DNA of 9,180 nt from Anaerolineaceae bacterium (GCA_003542325.1 DPKV01000067.1:1-9180), one strand, 5' to 3'; counted from the stretch's first letter, positions 1-7,370 are shown. Numbers and translations are program-made. The notes: generated by a model not told the origin, from the sequence alone.

Positions 1-1211
1 AGCGGGCTGGCATGTTCAGCTATCTTGACCAGCAGGTTATAGGCAGCCAGACCCAGAGGATAGTCGATGTTCAGGATCAGGGCGTCGCTCTTCTTTAGGA
101 AAGACCAATCCATCGCCACCCCGGAAAAGGAGTTGGGTCTGAGGCGGGGGTCAATGGTCTCGGGATTGAGGGAGGCCAGCTCAATGATTTGAGCTTCCAC
201 GTCAAAGGCGTGCTCGCTGGGGAAACGGTGAATACCGCATTGCTTTTCATATTCCATCTGGTCGTTAAGCAGCTCAATACCTTCCGGGGTGGACTGAAAC
301 TTCTTCATGATGTAATACAGGAAGTTTTCTGGGCGTGAGGGTACCTCTTCGTGGTTGATATCCCGCCATTCCGACAGCAAGGCTTTATCGCCGTCATTGT
401 GCAGGTAATCCGCCAGGCGTTCCTGGTAGGATAGGGCGAAACCCGTCATTAAATTGGGGATGCTGTGGGTGTTGCTGGAGACGAAATAGACCGGGTGGTT
501 TGCGATTTCAGGGTAGCGGTGTTCAATGTTGTCCCACCAAAACCGGGTCGCTCTTCGGTATTCATTTAAGGATCCGCTGAAGAGCTGGATTGCCAGGTCC
601 ATTTTCTCTGCCTTGATCCGTTTGAGCATGGTTTTGAATTGATCTCCCCAGATGGTGTCCAACCGGAAAAGCCCGTCCAATGAGAGTTGAAGGGTGTCGG
701 CCAGTGCCTGCATATCCTCAGCCGTTCCTTGTTCAACCGCTTCAATTTGAGTTTCTGAGTAATCCTGCAAGAGGGTATGTAATTTATTCCATTCGATCTG
801 GAAAGCCGTCATTAACGGAATGACATCGTCAATATCCGAACGGGAGGCAATATAACAGGCCAATAAATCCTTCCCGTTATAAAAACAACGCCGCCTGCGG
901 GCGCGGGCAGACACTTCAGTCCAGTTTTCGACATTTTCCTGACCTGCCTGCATGAACACCGTTGCGCTCTGCCCCATCATGACAACCTTTACATCAATAA
1001 TGCAGGCCGGCAGGCGCAGTACGGCATAAATGAACGAGGACAGGTCAGGTCTTTCCGACCGCGCGAAAGGGTGCAGGGAGGAATTCATCCCGGCGTGGAC
1101 CTCTTCCAGCGTCCGGATGTGGACCCGTGTTGTTGACCGCAGCAAAGAATAAATGGTGCGGAGATACAGATCGATTTCATCAGATGCACGGGTTGGGACT
1201 GTTCGTTCCAT
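1..1211 (-). CDS. Unrecognised conserved-looking protein, C-terminus cut by window edge
   Basis: I do not recognise this gene and assign no function. Reading back from an ATG at 1211 the frame stays open for 403 codons to the left edge, so this is the N-terminal part of a longer protein, not a broken gene. The start is supported by an AAGGA-type ribosome site four to five bases upstream. No signal peptide or clear membrane segment is visible, so it is probably cytoplasmic. Notable stretches are an acidic/helical N-terminus (DEIDLYLRTIYSLLRS, about residues 11-26), a basic run RARRRRC at 103-109, a segment rich in acidic and aromatic residues (SDIDDVIPLMTAFQIEWNKLH, roughly 125-145) and NIDYPLGLAAYNLL near 381-394, just before the edge. 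The last looks like the opening of a further folded domain. Its neighbour across the gap at 1212-1398 is divergent, so no operon partner is visible. Confidence is high that it is a real gene, nil for function. Confidence 0.5.
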   Translation of the reverse strand, partial: MERTVPTRASDEIDLYLRTIYSLLRSTTRVHIRTLEEVHAGMNSSLHPFARSERPDLSSFIYAVLRLPACIIDVKVVMMGQSATVFMQAGQENVENWTEVSARARRRRCFYNGKDLLACYIASRSDIDDVIPLMTAFQIEWNKLHTLLQDYSETQIEAVEQGTAEDMQALADTLQLSLDGLFRLDTIWGDQFKTMLKRIKAEKMDLAIQLFSGSLNEYRRATRFWWDNIEHRYPEIANHPVYFVSSNTHSIPNLMTGFALSYQERLADYLHNDGDKALLSEWRDINHEEVPSRPENFLYYIMKKFQSTPEGIELLNDQMEYEKQCGIHRFPSEHAFDVEAQIIELASLNPETIDPRLRPNSFSGVAMDWSFLKKSDALILNIDYPLGLAAYNLLVKIAEHASP

Positions 1212-1398
1212 AATTTCCTTTAATTTCTGATAGTATGGATGATTTACAGGTTTTGATGATTTTTATTTTACCTTCTTTTAGGTTGTACTGCCTTTTTTTG
1301 TCACATCCAGCGGATGTTTGGTGAAATTAGGAATGACACCTGATATAATGAATCCTGCGAAAGCCAATAGCAATAGATTAGAAAGATAGACACTCTAA
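1212..1398. promoter_or_regulatory. Divergent intergenic region with start signals for both flanking genes
   Basis: This 187-bp AT-rich gap separates two divergent genes and must hold both promoters. For the plus-strand gene there is a good extended -10, listed separately. For the minus-strand gene the candidates are weaker: TAAAAT at 1265-1270 or CATACT at 1232-1237 (both read on the minus strand), neither with a convincing -35. The minus-strand ribosome site AAAGGA lies at about 1216-1221. Several T-runs (for example 1293-1299) make the plus strand pyrimidine-rich. I see no hairpin, riboswitch or repeat here. Confidence 0.5.
1341..1349 (+). promoter_or_regulatory. Extended -10 promoter for the HAD-rsmI unit
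   Basis: A perfect TATAAT at 1344-1349 is preceded by TGA, forming an extended -10 (TGn-TATAAT). The region 17 bases upstream (GTGAAA, 1321-1326) is a poor -35, which is normal for extended -10 promoters. A start near 1356 would give a leader of about 43 bases before the ATG at 1399. This is the most convincing promoter in the window, judged by consensus match only. Confidence 0.5.
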
Positions 1399-2022
1399 AT
1401 GACCATTAAGACGATTATTTTTGATTTTGGAAACGTCCTCTACCGTCCCCCGAGTATGGCGTGGTTCAGACACTGGAAAAAACTGCTTGGTTTTGGGGGA
1501 AACGCCAATATTGAAGCATTGATTTCGAACCCTGATGGCTCGGATTATATGCGGGATGTCTTTATCGGGAAAATCTCCGAAAAAGAGATGTGGACGGATG
1601 CTGTAAAGAAGCTGGGACTGAAACAGAGTCACATTGATTATTTTTATAAACGGTTTTCTTCAAAACGGCGATTAAACAAGCCCATGGTCAGGCTTCTCAG
1701 TGAACTCCATCAGGATTATCAAACAGCCATTCTGAGTAACGCTGGCGACCAAACCAGGACGATCATTGTGGATGTGCTTGAATTGGACCAATGGGTGGAT
1801 ACCATTATCATTTCAGCGGAAGAAATGATGGCGAAACCCGATCCGGAGATCTACGAACTTGCTCTGGAACGGTTGAATGCCGCTCCGGAAGAATGTCTGT
1901 TCGTTGACGACCAGCTTCTGAATGTGACAGCAGCCAAAGCCCTGGGTATGCAGGCTGTCCAATTTACGGATAATGACCAAACGATCCGTACCATCCGCGA
2001 AAAACTGGCGCAGGTGGATTGA
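1399..2022 (+). CDS. HAD-superfamily hydrolase (subfamily IA, YihX-like)
   Basis: This 207-residue protein is a small haloacid-dehalogenase-type hydrolase, most likely a cytoplasmic phosphatase of sugar phosphates or other small phosphate esters. All four HAD motifs are visible: the nucleophile in IFDFGNVLY (Asp9), the serine of ILSNAG (Ser113), the lysine of AKPDPEIY (Lys146) and the paired acid residues of CLFVDDQ (Asp170/Asp171). Motif I is DxG, with Gly11 where most HAD phosphatases have a second Asp. The same DxGNV pattern occurs in E. coli YihX (glucose-1-phosphate phosphatase), so this is a subfamily feature and not necessarily a defect. Residues between about 14 and 85 form the helical cap. 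The ATG lacks a strong ribosome site (AGAAAG about 13 bases upstream). The gene is followed two bases later by the rsmI ATG, so the two are probably co-transcribed. The substrate cannot be told from sequence. Confidence 0.5.
   Translation: MTIKTIIFDFGNVLYRPPSMAWFRHWKKLLGFGGNANIEALISNPDGSDYMRDVFIGKISEKEMWTDAVKKLGLKQSHIDYFYKRFSSKRRLNKPMVRLLSELHQDYQTAILSNAGDQTRTIIVDVLELDQWVDTIIISAEEMMAKPDPEIYELALERLNAAPEECLFVDDQLLNVTAAKALGMQAVQFTDNDQTIRTIREKLAQVD
2012..2017 (+). promoter_or_regulatory. Ribosome binding site deciding the rsmI start
   Basis: AGGTGG sits seven bases before the ATG at 2025. It is only one base from the alternative in-frame TTG at 2019, which overlaps the upstream stop codon. The spacing therefore favours the ATG as the true rsmI start. 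Confidence 0.5.
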
Positions 2023-2024
2023 CC

Positions 2025-2693
2025 ATGCTCTATCTGGTCGCAACGCCAATCGGCAACCTGGGTGATATCACCATGCGGGCAGTGGAAGTGCTGCGTTCGG
2101 TGGATTTGATCGCCAGCGAGGACACCCGGAAAACCTCCATCCTTTTGAACCATTATGATATCCATAAACCTCAAAAGTCTTATCATGCCTTCAATGAAAA
2201 ACAGGCTGTTCCCAGGCTGATCGGATTGCTGCTTGAGGGTCAATCCATCGCCGTGGTGACCAATGCCGGCACCCCGGCGATCTCCGATCCCGGATATTCT
2301 TTGGTGAGAGCTGCGATTGAGAATGGGATTCCCGTGACGTCCATCCCGGGGCCGGCCGCGGTTATCCTGGCGGTTACGCTTTCTGGGTTGCCCGCACATA
2401 GCTTCACTTACAAAGGGTTTCCTCCCCGGAAGTCCGGTGCACGGCAGCGATTCCTTGCGGAGGATGCTGAATCACCCCATACGCAAGTCTTCTATGAAAG
2501 CCCCTATCGAATTGAAGCTTTTCTGGAAGATGCTTTGAAGGTTCTGGGTGACCGTCAGGCTGCGATTGCCAACGACCTGACCAAGAAATTTGAGACCATT
2601 CTGCGAGGCAGTTTGAGCTCTCTGATTGAGGAAATACAAAAAGAAACACCACGGGGAGAATACACCGTGGTGATTGAAGGCAAGCGGAGTTAA
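2025..2693 (+). CDS. rsmI: 16S rRNA (cytidine-1402-2'-O)-methyltransferase RsmI, short form
   Basis: RsmI adds a 2'-O-methyl group to C1402 of 16S rRNA in the decoding region of helix 44, using S-adenosylmethionine. The 222-residue protein has the family signature throughout: [13 protein letters not shown] at 4-16, SEDTR at 31-35, SYHAFNE at 52-58, [12 protein letters not shown] at 80-91, IPGPAA at 107-112, GFPPRK at 131-136, FYESPYR at 156-162 and LTKKFE at 185-190. It is shorter than E. coli RsmI (about 286 residues) and ends directly after the methylase domain (EYTVVIEG), so the usual C-terminal helix-turn-helix extension is absent. NAGTP replaces the more usual DAGTP. I chose the ATG over the TTG at 2019 on ribosome-site spacing. 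The gene follows the HAD hydrolase by two bases and is convergent with yhhQ after a six-base gap. Its 3' end also carries the probable yhhQ terminator on the opposite strand. Confidence 0.5.
   Translation: MLYLVATPIGNLGDITMRAVEVLRSVDLIASEDTRKTSILLNHYDIHKPQKSYHAFNEKQAVPRLIGLLLEGQSIAVVTNAGTPAISDPGYSLVRAAIENGIPVTSIPGPAAVILAVTLSGLPAHSFTYKGFPPRKSGARQRFLAEDAESPHTQVFYESPYRIEAFLEDALKVLGDRQAAIANDLTKKFETILRGSLSSLIEEIQKETPRGEYTVVIEGKRS
2632..2672 (-). terminator. Intrinsic terminator of yhhQ, embedded in the rsmI coding sequence
   Basis: An exact 8-bp inverted repeat (CACCACGG at 2647-2654, CCGTGGTG at 2665-2672) encloses a 10-base loop. Read on the minus strand it is followed at once by TTTCTTTTTGTATTT. 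This hairpin plus U-tract begins 27 bases after the yhhQ stop, as expected of a Rho-independent terminator. On the plus strand no T-run follows the stem, so it should act only on minus-strand transcripts. Confidence 0.5.
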
Positions 2694-2699
2694 GGTGGA

Positions 2700-3440
2700 T
2701 CAGTTAAACTTGAAGGGGGACAAATTCGTTTCCTTATCAAAAATATCGACACCTTCCAAACGTTTCAGGCCGTTCACAATCCAATAGGTGACCGGGGTCA
2801 TCACAGCTTCAAGACCGACCTTGAAGATGTAGTTGGTGACGGTCAGGCTCCAGAACAGACTCCAGGGGAATACGCCCAATGCTGTAGCGACCAGGATGAA
2901 GACGAAGGTGTCTGCCCCCTCACCGATAACGGTGCTGCCGATGGTCCGGGTCCAAAGGAGTTTCCCTTTGGTGAGCACTTTTAAAACTGCCATCAGGATG
3001 GCATTGGAGAAGGAGCCGGCGAAGAACCCCGCCAGGCTGGCGATGATGATCCCGCCGGAACTTATCCCACCGAGGACCAGGTTATAGGCTTCCTGTCCAA
3101 CATCCGCCTGCCAGGTGGCTTCCCCAGGCAGGACCTGCACCAACCAAAAAACCAGCGCGCTGAAGGCGAGGGTGCCAAAACCGATCCAGATGATTCGGCG
3201 GGACCGTTTGAAACCGTAGACCTCGGTGATCACATCACCAAAGATGTAACTGATTGGGAACAGGATTGTCCCGGCATCGAAACTCAATCGAATGGACCCA
3301 AGACTGACCCCCCAGTCGATGATCTTGGCAGAGGAGGCGATATTGCTGAGAACGAGGACGACGACGAAAATAACTGTGATAATATCAAGATACTTAAATG
3401 GCTGAGGAGTTGATTCGGTTTTGCTTTTTTCGTTTTTCAT
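2700..3440 (-). CDS. yhhQ: Queuosine precursor transporter, YhhQ (Vut_1) family
   Basis: This 246-residue integral membrane protein belongs to the YhhQ/QPTR family, which imports queuosine precursors such as preQ0, preQ1 or queuine across the cytoplasmic membrane. The hallmark segments are present: FDAGTILFPISYIFGDVITE at 54-73 followed by VYGFKRSRR, and SNAILMAVLK at 145-154 with LWTRTIGSTVIGEGADT at 162-178. About six hydrophobic segments are visible, starting near 19-35, 50-68, 83-103, 128-155, 175-195 and 198-222. The N-terminus is short and charged with no cleavable signal. The start ATG at 3440 has a GGAG ribosome site seven bases upstream. A gene for Tgt, the enzyme that inserts the precursor into tRNA, lies at the right edge of the window, which supports this assignment. 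The precise precursor is unknown. Length is close to the family norm. Confidence 0.5.
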   Translation of the reverse strand: MKNEKSKTESTPQPFKYLDIITVIFVVVLVLSNIASSAKIIDWGVSLGSIRLSFDAGTILFPISYIFGDVITEVYGFKRSRRIIWIGFGTLAFSALVFWLVQVLPGEATWQADVGQEAYNLVLGGISSGGIIIASLAGFFAGSFSNAILMAVLKVLTKGKLLWTRTIGSTVIGEGADTFVFILVATALGVFPWSLFWSLTVTNYIFKVGLEAVMTPVTYWIVNGLKRLEGVDIFDKETNLSPFKFN

Positions 3441-3468
3441 AACATTACTCCGGAATTGATTTTGATTA

Positions 3469-3474
3469 ATTATA
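3469..3474 (-). promoter_or_regulatory. -10 element for yhhQ in the 41-bp divergent gap
   Basis: Read on the minus strand, 3469-3474 is a perfect TATAAT. A start near 3462 gives a leader of about 22 bases that still contains the GGAG ribosome site. The -35 region would fall inside the first codons of rsmE and is weak. The overlapping plus-strand TATACC (3471-3476) could serve as the -10 of rsmE. If both are real, the two promoters occupy the same bases. Confidence 0.5.
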
Positions 3475-3481
3475 CCTGCCT

Positions 3482-4225
3482 ATGAACCGCTTTTTTATAA
3501 CCCCACAGAATTTCAAAGATACAAAGGTCTCTTTTCCAGCGGATATTGCGCATCAAATCCGGCATGTTCTCCGGCTTAGGCAGGAGGATCTGGTGGAGGT
3601 GCTGGACAATTCCGGAAAGGTATATCGCGTCCGGCTGGCGATGGAACCCGGTTCAGGCCTGGTCAACGGGCTGGTACTGGATGTACGTGAGGGCCAAACT
3701 GAACCGGCGGTGCCGGCTGTCCTTCATTTTGGTCTGACCAGCCGGGAAAAAGTGGAGTGGGTCCTGCAGAAAGGCACTGAGGTAGGGGTTTCCGTTTTTC
3801 AGCCTTTTATATCCGAGCGGACATTAATTCAGTCCATTGAACTGCCAACCCGAAAAATTCAACGCTGGGAACGGATCATTCAGGAAGCCGCCGAACAGGC
3901 GAATCGCTGCCGGCTGCCGGAATTTAGACTGCCGCTCCCATATTCGGAATGCCTTCAAAGAGCAGTCACTGAAAATGGACTGAACCTGGTGGCCTGGGAG
4001 GGTGCTGACCCGACAGGGCAGACATTCAAGGGTGCGCTTGAGCTCTATCACAATGGCAGGATAGGGTTGTTTGTCGGTCCGGAAGGCGGTTTTTCAAAGG
4101 AAGAGGCTGACCTTTCCTCTTCACTTGGCTGCCGGATCGTTTCCCTTGGTCATCGAATTCTACGTATGGAGACGGCAGCCATTCTTTTCCCGGCACTGGT
4201 CTTATCTGAGTTGAATGCGTTATAA
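3482..4225 (+). CDS. rsmE: 16S rRNA (uracil-1498-N3)-methyltransferase RsmE
   Basis: RsmE methylates N3 of U1498 in 16S rRNA on the assembled 30S subunit. U1498 faces the mRNA channel next to helix 44. The 247-residue protein matches the family's usual length. Residues 1-70 form the PUA-like RNA-binding domain (MNRFFI start, HQIRHVLRL at 24-32). The rest is a SPOUT methyltransferase with KGTEVGV at 97-103, EQANR at 138-142, GPEGGFS at 199-205 and LGHRILRMETAA at 222-233, the last two forming the knotted S-adenosylmethionine site. The ATG is the only plausible start, because an in-frame stop lies 15 bases upstream. No Shine-Dalgarno precedes it, and a possible -10 (TATACC) ends six bases before it, so a leaderless mRNA is possible. 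The gene is divergent from yhhQ and followed by the lipid kinase after 86 bases. Confidence 0.5.
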   Translation: MNRFFITPQNFKDTKVSFPADIAHQIRHVLRLRQEDLVEVLDNSGKVYRVRLAMEPGSGLVNGLVLDVREGQTEPAVPAVLHFGLTSREKVEWVLQKGTEVGVSVFQPFISERTLIQSIELPTRKIQRWERIIQEAAEQANRCRLPEFRLPLPYSECLQRAVTENGLNLVAWEGADPTGQTFKGALELYHNGRIGLFVGPEGGFSKEEADLSSSLGCRIVSLGHRILRMETAAILFPALVLSELNAL

Positions 4226-4311
4226 TCTACCCTCAGTTGGTACATTCGTCCATTTAATTGAAGTAACTTCCAGGCCGTTTTTGGGTTATTGACAATATAG
4301 TAAAGGTAGGA
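4226..4311 (+). promoter_or_regulatory. Short intergenic region with weak promoter-like elements
   Basis: This 86-bp gap may let the lipid kinase be expressed separately from rsmE. A TATAAT at 4221-4226 overlaps the rsmE stop but has no good -35. TTGACA at 4289-4294 is a perfect -35 match but has no -10 at the right distance. GAAGT-A-ACTTC at 4260-4270 is a small palindrome. A purine-rich ribosome site (AAAGGTAGGAG, 4302-4312) runs into the start. I see no terminator for rsmE, so read-through is likely. Confidence 0.5.
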
Positions 4312-5241
4312 GTGAAGGTGAGTAACTATTGCTTAATCGTTAACCCGATCGCAGGGCGAGGGGCGGCGAAAAAGATGCTACCTGTAATCGAATCATTATT
4401 GGAATCATATCAGCTTAGTTATGATGTCGTCTTCACTGAATATCCCGGTCATGGAATTAAGCTTGCGGCAGAAGCCGGCGGCAATGGCTGTAAGACAGTG
4501 GTGGCGGTTGGTGGGGACGGTACCGTTAATGAGGTGATTAATGGCTTAATGCAGGCTGCCAACGCCGGCCATTTAACTTCCGATCTGGCTGTCCTGCCCG
4601 TTGGCCGGGGGAATGATTTCTCATTTGGTATGGGAGTCCCCCAGGACCTGGAAGAGGCTTGCAGGATACTCATCGAAAACAAGACCAAGCCCATTGACAT
4701 CGGTTTTGTGCGCGGGGGTGATTATCCCCAGGGCCGCTATTTTGGCAATGGCGTGGGGATTGGATTTGATACGATTGTGGGCTTTGAAGCCGCAAAATTA
4801 CCCTCATTCATCAGCGGTATTCCAGCCTATTTAATCGCGGCCGTAAAAACAATCTTTCTCTATTTCCGTGCACCGAATCTTCGATTGGACATAGATGGCG
4901 AGGTGATCGAACAACCCTGTTTGCTCGTTTCGTTTATGAACGGAAAACGAATGGGCGGTTTCTTTATGTTTGCACCTGAATCCAAATGTGATGATGGGCT
5001 GCTGAGTCTGTGCATCACCCGGCAGGTTACACGGGGGCAGGTACTGGGCTTATTCCCGAAAATCATGAGCGGTACACAGGAATCGCATCCTGCGATCAAC
5101 ATGCCCGCCGGGAAGTTGATTCAGGTCACTGCCCTGACCGGCTCACTGCCCGTCCATGCAGATGGGGAAACGATTTGTGAAGCCGGGAGTGAATTGGAAG
5201 TATCCATCCTCCAGAAGAAACTACAGTTGGTTTGTGAGTAA
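4312..5241 (+). CDS. Diacylglycerol kinase family lipid kinase (YegS/BmrU/DgkB type)
   Basis: This 309-residue protein belongs to the soluble diacylglycerol-kinase catalytic family, which phosphorylates diacylglycerol or a related lipid at the inner face of the membrane with ATP. The visible motifs are the nucleotide-site NPIAGRG at 11-17, VGGDGTVNEVINGL at 66-79 (the family signature), PVGRGNDF at 96-103, FGNGVGIGFDT at 144-154, and a C-terminal HADGE near residue 286 corresponding to the usual DGE motif. Length agrees with family members of about 300 residues. The start given is a GTG. A second GTG two codons later (4318) is better spaced from AGGAG at 4308-4312 and may be the true start, with little effect on the protein. 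Its stop overlaps the acyltransferase ATG by one base (TAATG), so the two are coupled. Exact lipid substrate is inferred; a sphingosine- or other lipid-kinase role is possible. Confidence 0.5.
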   Translation: MKVSNYCLIVNPIAGRGAAKKMLPVIESLLESYQLSYDVVFTEYPGHGIKLAAEAGGNGCKTVVAVGGDGTVNEVINGLMQAANAGHLTSDLAVLPVGRGNDFSFGMGVPQDLEEACRILIENKTKPIDIGFVRGGDYPQGRYFGNGVGIGFDTIVGFEAAKLPSFISGIPAYLIAAVKTIFLYFRAPNLRLDIDGEVIEQPCLLVSFMNGKRMGGFFMFAPESKCDDGLLSLCITRQVTRGQVLGLFPKIMSGTQESHPAINMPAGKLIQVTALTGSLPVHADGETICEAGSELEVSILQKKLQLVCE

Positions 5242-5966
5242 TGATGCTGAGTAGATGGTTGATTAATCACCTGATTAAATTCATCACACGGATCATTTTG
5301 TGCGTGGATGATTCCGAACTTGCCAAAATCCCGGACCATGGACCTTTGCTCGTCGTAGTCAACCATGTCAACTCACTGGATGCGCCGGTGATGATCAGCC
5401 ATTTGCATCCCCGGCCGACAACCAGCCTGGTGAAGAAAGAGACCTGGGATAGTCCAATCCTTGGTTTTCTGTTCAATATCTGGGATGGCATCCCGCTTGA
5501 CCGGGATAATGCTGATTTTGCTGCCTTCAGCCTGGCTCAGAAAGCTCTATTGGAAGAGAAAATCCTGGCCGTAGCGCCGGAAGGTACCCGGACGCGGGAT
5601 GGTCTTCTAATTCAGGCTAAACCCGGGATTGCGATGTTGGCCATTAAAGCCGGTGTTCCGATATTACCGGTGGCCTACTTTGGACATGAAGGTTTTGTCG
5701 ATAACCTCAAGCACTTGCGGCGGACCCCCATGAAAATTCGGGTGGGTGAACCATTCCATATTCAACTGAACGGTCTTGCCAGGAGTAAAACACTGATGCA
5801 GGAAGTCGCCGACGAGATGATGATCGAAATCGCAAAACTCATGCCAGAGGAATACCGCGGATATTACGCAAAACAGGTCAACCACCAACAGAAATATATC
5901 CTAACCGATGGATTGGCGGGGCAGCATATTGCGAAGCCGCTTGGGGTGCAATTTTCCCAGGCCTAA
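5241..5966 (+). CDS. plsC: 1-acyl-glycerol-3-phosphate acyltransferase (PlsC family)
   Basis: PlsC-type enzymes transfer a fatty acyl chain to lysophosphatidate, giving phosphatidate for phospholipid synthesis at the cytoplasmic membrane. The 241-residue protein has the catalytic NHX4D motif as NHVNSLD (His42, Asp47), GIPLDRDN at 83-90, the substrate-binding APEGTRTRDG at 112-121, and GVPILPVAYFG at 138-148. A hydrophobic N-terminal stretch (about 6-21) probably anchors it. The ATG overlaps the lipid-kinase stop, and a second ATG follows directly, so the start is uncertain by one codon. Together with the upstream kinase, the two would feed phosphatidate by two routes: kinase acting on diacylglycerol and acyltransferase acting on lysophosphatidate. 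The last 66 bases overlap the 3' end of the convergent rsmF gene, and no terminator is visible between them. Acyl-acceptor specificity cannot be read from sequence. Confidence 0.5.
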   Translation: MMLSRWLINHLIKFITRIILCVDDSELAKIPDHGPLLVVVNHVNSLDAPVMISHLHPRPTTSLVKKETWDSPILGFLFNIWDGIPLDRDNADFAAFSLAQKALLEEKILAVAPEGTRTRDGLLIQAKPGIAMLAIKAGVPILPVAYFGHEGFVDNLKHLRRTPMKIRVGEPFHIQLNGLARSKTLMQEVADEMMIEIAKLMPEEYRGYYAKQVNHQQKYILTDGLAGQHIAKPLGVQFSQA

Positions 5967-7370
5967 ATTTCGACCGGCCGGGTCTGTCACCAACAGATAC
6001 TGGCCGTCTGGTTTAAGGGAACTGTCCGGGTGCCGGATATCTCTTCCGGCGATCCATTGTGGGACGTCTGCCTCAGCTATTTGAATTATTCCCTGTACAA
6101 AGTGATGACCAAAGCGACTGACAAATTCCGCGGAAGGCTCAAAATCCTCCCCGATTTTACGTCCAAGCGGCATCCCGATATATTCAAAGGGCAGCGTTTG
6201 GAAACCGCTGAGGTAGCGGGAGGGGATCAGGAAGGTTTGATCGTGGCGGCCAAATAATTCGAGTCCCTGATATTCCAACACTTCCGACACATACAATCCA
6301 TAATTCACGGAGATGATCCCGGCGATATGATCCTTTTCAGAATCGGACAGCCTGCGAAGGTTCGTCCGATCAAAGTCGCGCGTGGGTGGCAGCGTGGGTT
6401 GGGATGGCATGGGCGCAGTCTTGCGGAGAAGCGCGCAGAAGAAGCCGGACATCCCTGTGATATGCGGCCAAAGGTGGAGAGCGTGCAGCAGGGAGGGATC
6501 ATAGGTTTGGTCTTCAAATTGAGTCAGGCCGGGAACTTGGTATGGAAACTTTTGGGAGACGTCCACGATTTCAAAATTGTGGGGGAGGGCACGCAGAAGT
6601 GCATCCAAAACCGCCTCGTCTTCTTCAGGCGCAAGCGAACAGGTGGCGTACACCAATTGACCGCCGACCTTGAGACATTGCAGTCCGCTGGAGAGGAGCT
6701 GAACCTGACGGTCTTTCAGGCGCAGACGTTCGTCCCGTGTGGTCTCCCGGAGGGGGTGGTTCGGCGTCGGGCGCAGGTTTTCCATGCTGCACGGCGCATC
6801 CAGAAGGACGAGGTCAAAGGTTTCGGGATACCAATCCCCAAAGGATTCGCCGGGGTAATTGGTGACGGCGAAGTTAGCGCCGCCCCAGTTGGCAAGCACG
6901 GCTTTGAGGGCGGCTATCCGGCTTTTACTGCCGTCATTGGCGAGGATGAAACCGCGGTCAAGGGTCCGGTCGATGAGGTGGGTCGTTTTACCACCCGGCG
7001 AAGCGGCCATATCCAGAATCAACGGATGGGGATTCTCGAGGTCGAATAGTGAGACCGGCACCATGGAGGCGGCGTCCTGCAGGTAGTAGCCGCCCAAACG
7101 GTGCTCGATGGTTGTCCCGGGGGATGATTGGGCTGATTGGATGGTCCAGGCGTTTTCACAAAAAGGAATGGGTTGGGTCTGCCAGCCATAGTGTTCCGCC
7201 AGGGCATGGATTGTCTCTGCGGGATCATCCGTTTTGAGGGGGTTGATCCGGATGCCGGTGGGCAATGGCTGCGATTGGAGATCGAGGATTTGCTGGATTT
7301 CTTCTACGGTGAGCGTTCCCACGAAACGGGACAGGCTGTGGTTTAAGGGGTTCGAGGCGTTTTCGGTCAC
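5901..7370 (-). CDS. rsmF: RsmF-type 16S rRNA m5C methyltransferase (NOL1/NOP2/Sun family)
   Basis: RsmF-type enzymes make 5-methylcytosine in 16S rRNA; E. coli RsmF acts on C1407, in helix 44. The predicted 489 residues are close to E. coli RsmF (479). In order: RINPLK at 41-46; S-adenosylmethionine motif DMAASPGGKTT at 120-130; motif IV DAPCS at 191-195; motif VI YATCSLAPEEDEAV at 241-254, with Cys244 the expected nucleophile; and a C-terminal PUA-like region (about 400-489) that supports the RsmF subgroup. The residue after DAPCS is Met, where most members have Gly (CSGxG), and the following ENLRP is atypical. I prefer the GTG at 7370: GGGAG lies eight bases upstream and the GTGA overlaps the preceding stop. 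The frame stays open to a TTG at 7388 but that start has no good ribosome site. This is the last gene of the tgt operon. Another m5C target (for example C1400-region or C967-like) cannot be excluded. Confidence 0.5.
   Translation of the reverse strand: MTENASNPLNHSLSRFVGTLTVEEIQQILDLQSQPLPTGIRINPLKTDDPAETIHALAEHYGWQTQPIPFCENAWTIQSAQSSPGTTIEHRLGGYYLQDAASMVPVSLFDLENPHPLILDMAASPGGKTTHLIDRTLDRGFILANDGSKSRIAALKAVLANWGGANFAVTNYPGESFGDWYPETFDLVLLDAPCSMENLRPTPNHPLRETTRDERLRLKDRQVQLLSSGLQCLKVGGQLVYATCSLAPEEDEAVLDALLRALPHNFEIVDVSQKFPYQVPGLTQFEDQTYDPSLLHALHLWPHITGMSGFFCALLRKTAPMPSQPTLPPTRDFDRTNLRRLSDSEKDHIAGIISVNYGLYVSEVLEYQGLELFGRHDQTFLIPSRYLSGFQTLPFEYIGMPLGRKIGEDFEPSAEFVSRFGHHFVQGIIQIAEADVPQWIAGRDIRHPDSSLKPDGQYLLVTDPAGRNLGLGKLHPKRLRNMLPRQSIG

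Noticed and set aside
2019..2024. TTG at 2019 as the rsmI start, overlapping the upstream stop
   Set aside because: The AGGTGG ribosome site would be one base away; the ATG at 2025 has proper spacing and matches the usual start of the family.
1851..2399. A 182-codon minus-strand open frame opposite the HAD gene and rsmI
   Set aside because: It spans two well-supported plus-strand genes, has an Arg/Gly/His-rich shadow composition and no recognisable motif.
3441..3481. A preQ1 riboswitch upstream of the queuosine-precursor transporter
   Set aside because: Expected biologically, but the gap is 41 bp and the likely leader about 22 bases, too short for any preQ1 aptamer, and no pseudoknot-like C-rich/A-rich pattern is present.
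4289..4294. Perfect TTGACA before the lipid kinase as a -35 element
   Set aside because: The matching -10 position falls on the start codon and is not TATAAT-like; the nearby TATAGT is only one base downstream of the hexamer.
6327..7049. A 240-codon plus-strand open frame opposite rsmF
   Set aside because: It is the antisense shadow of a gene with clear family motifs. Its product is low-complexity in style (rich in Gly, Arg, Val) with no recognisable domain.
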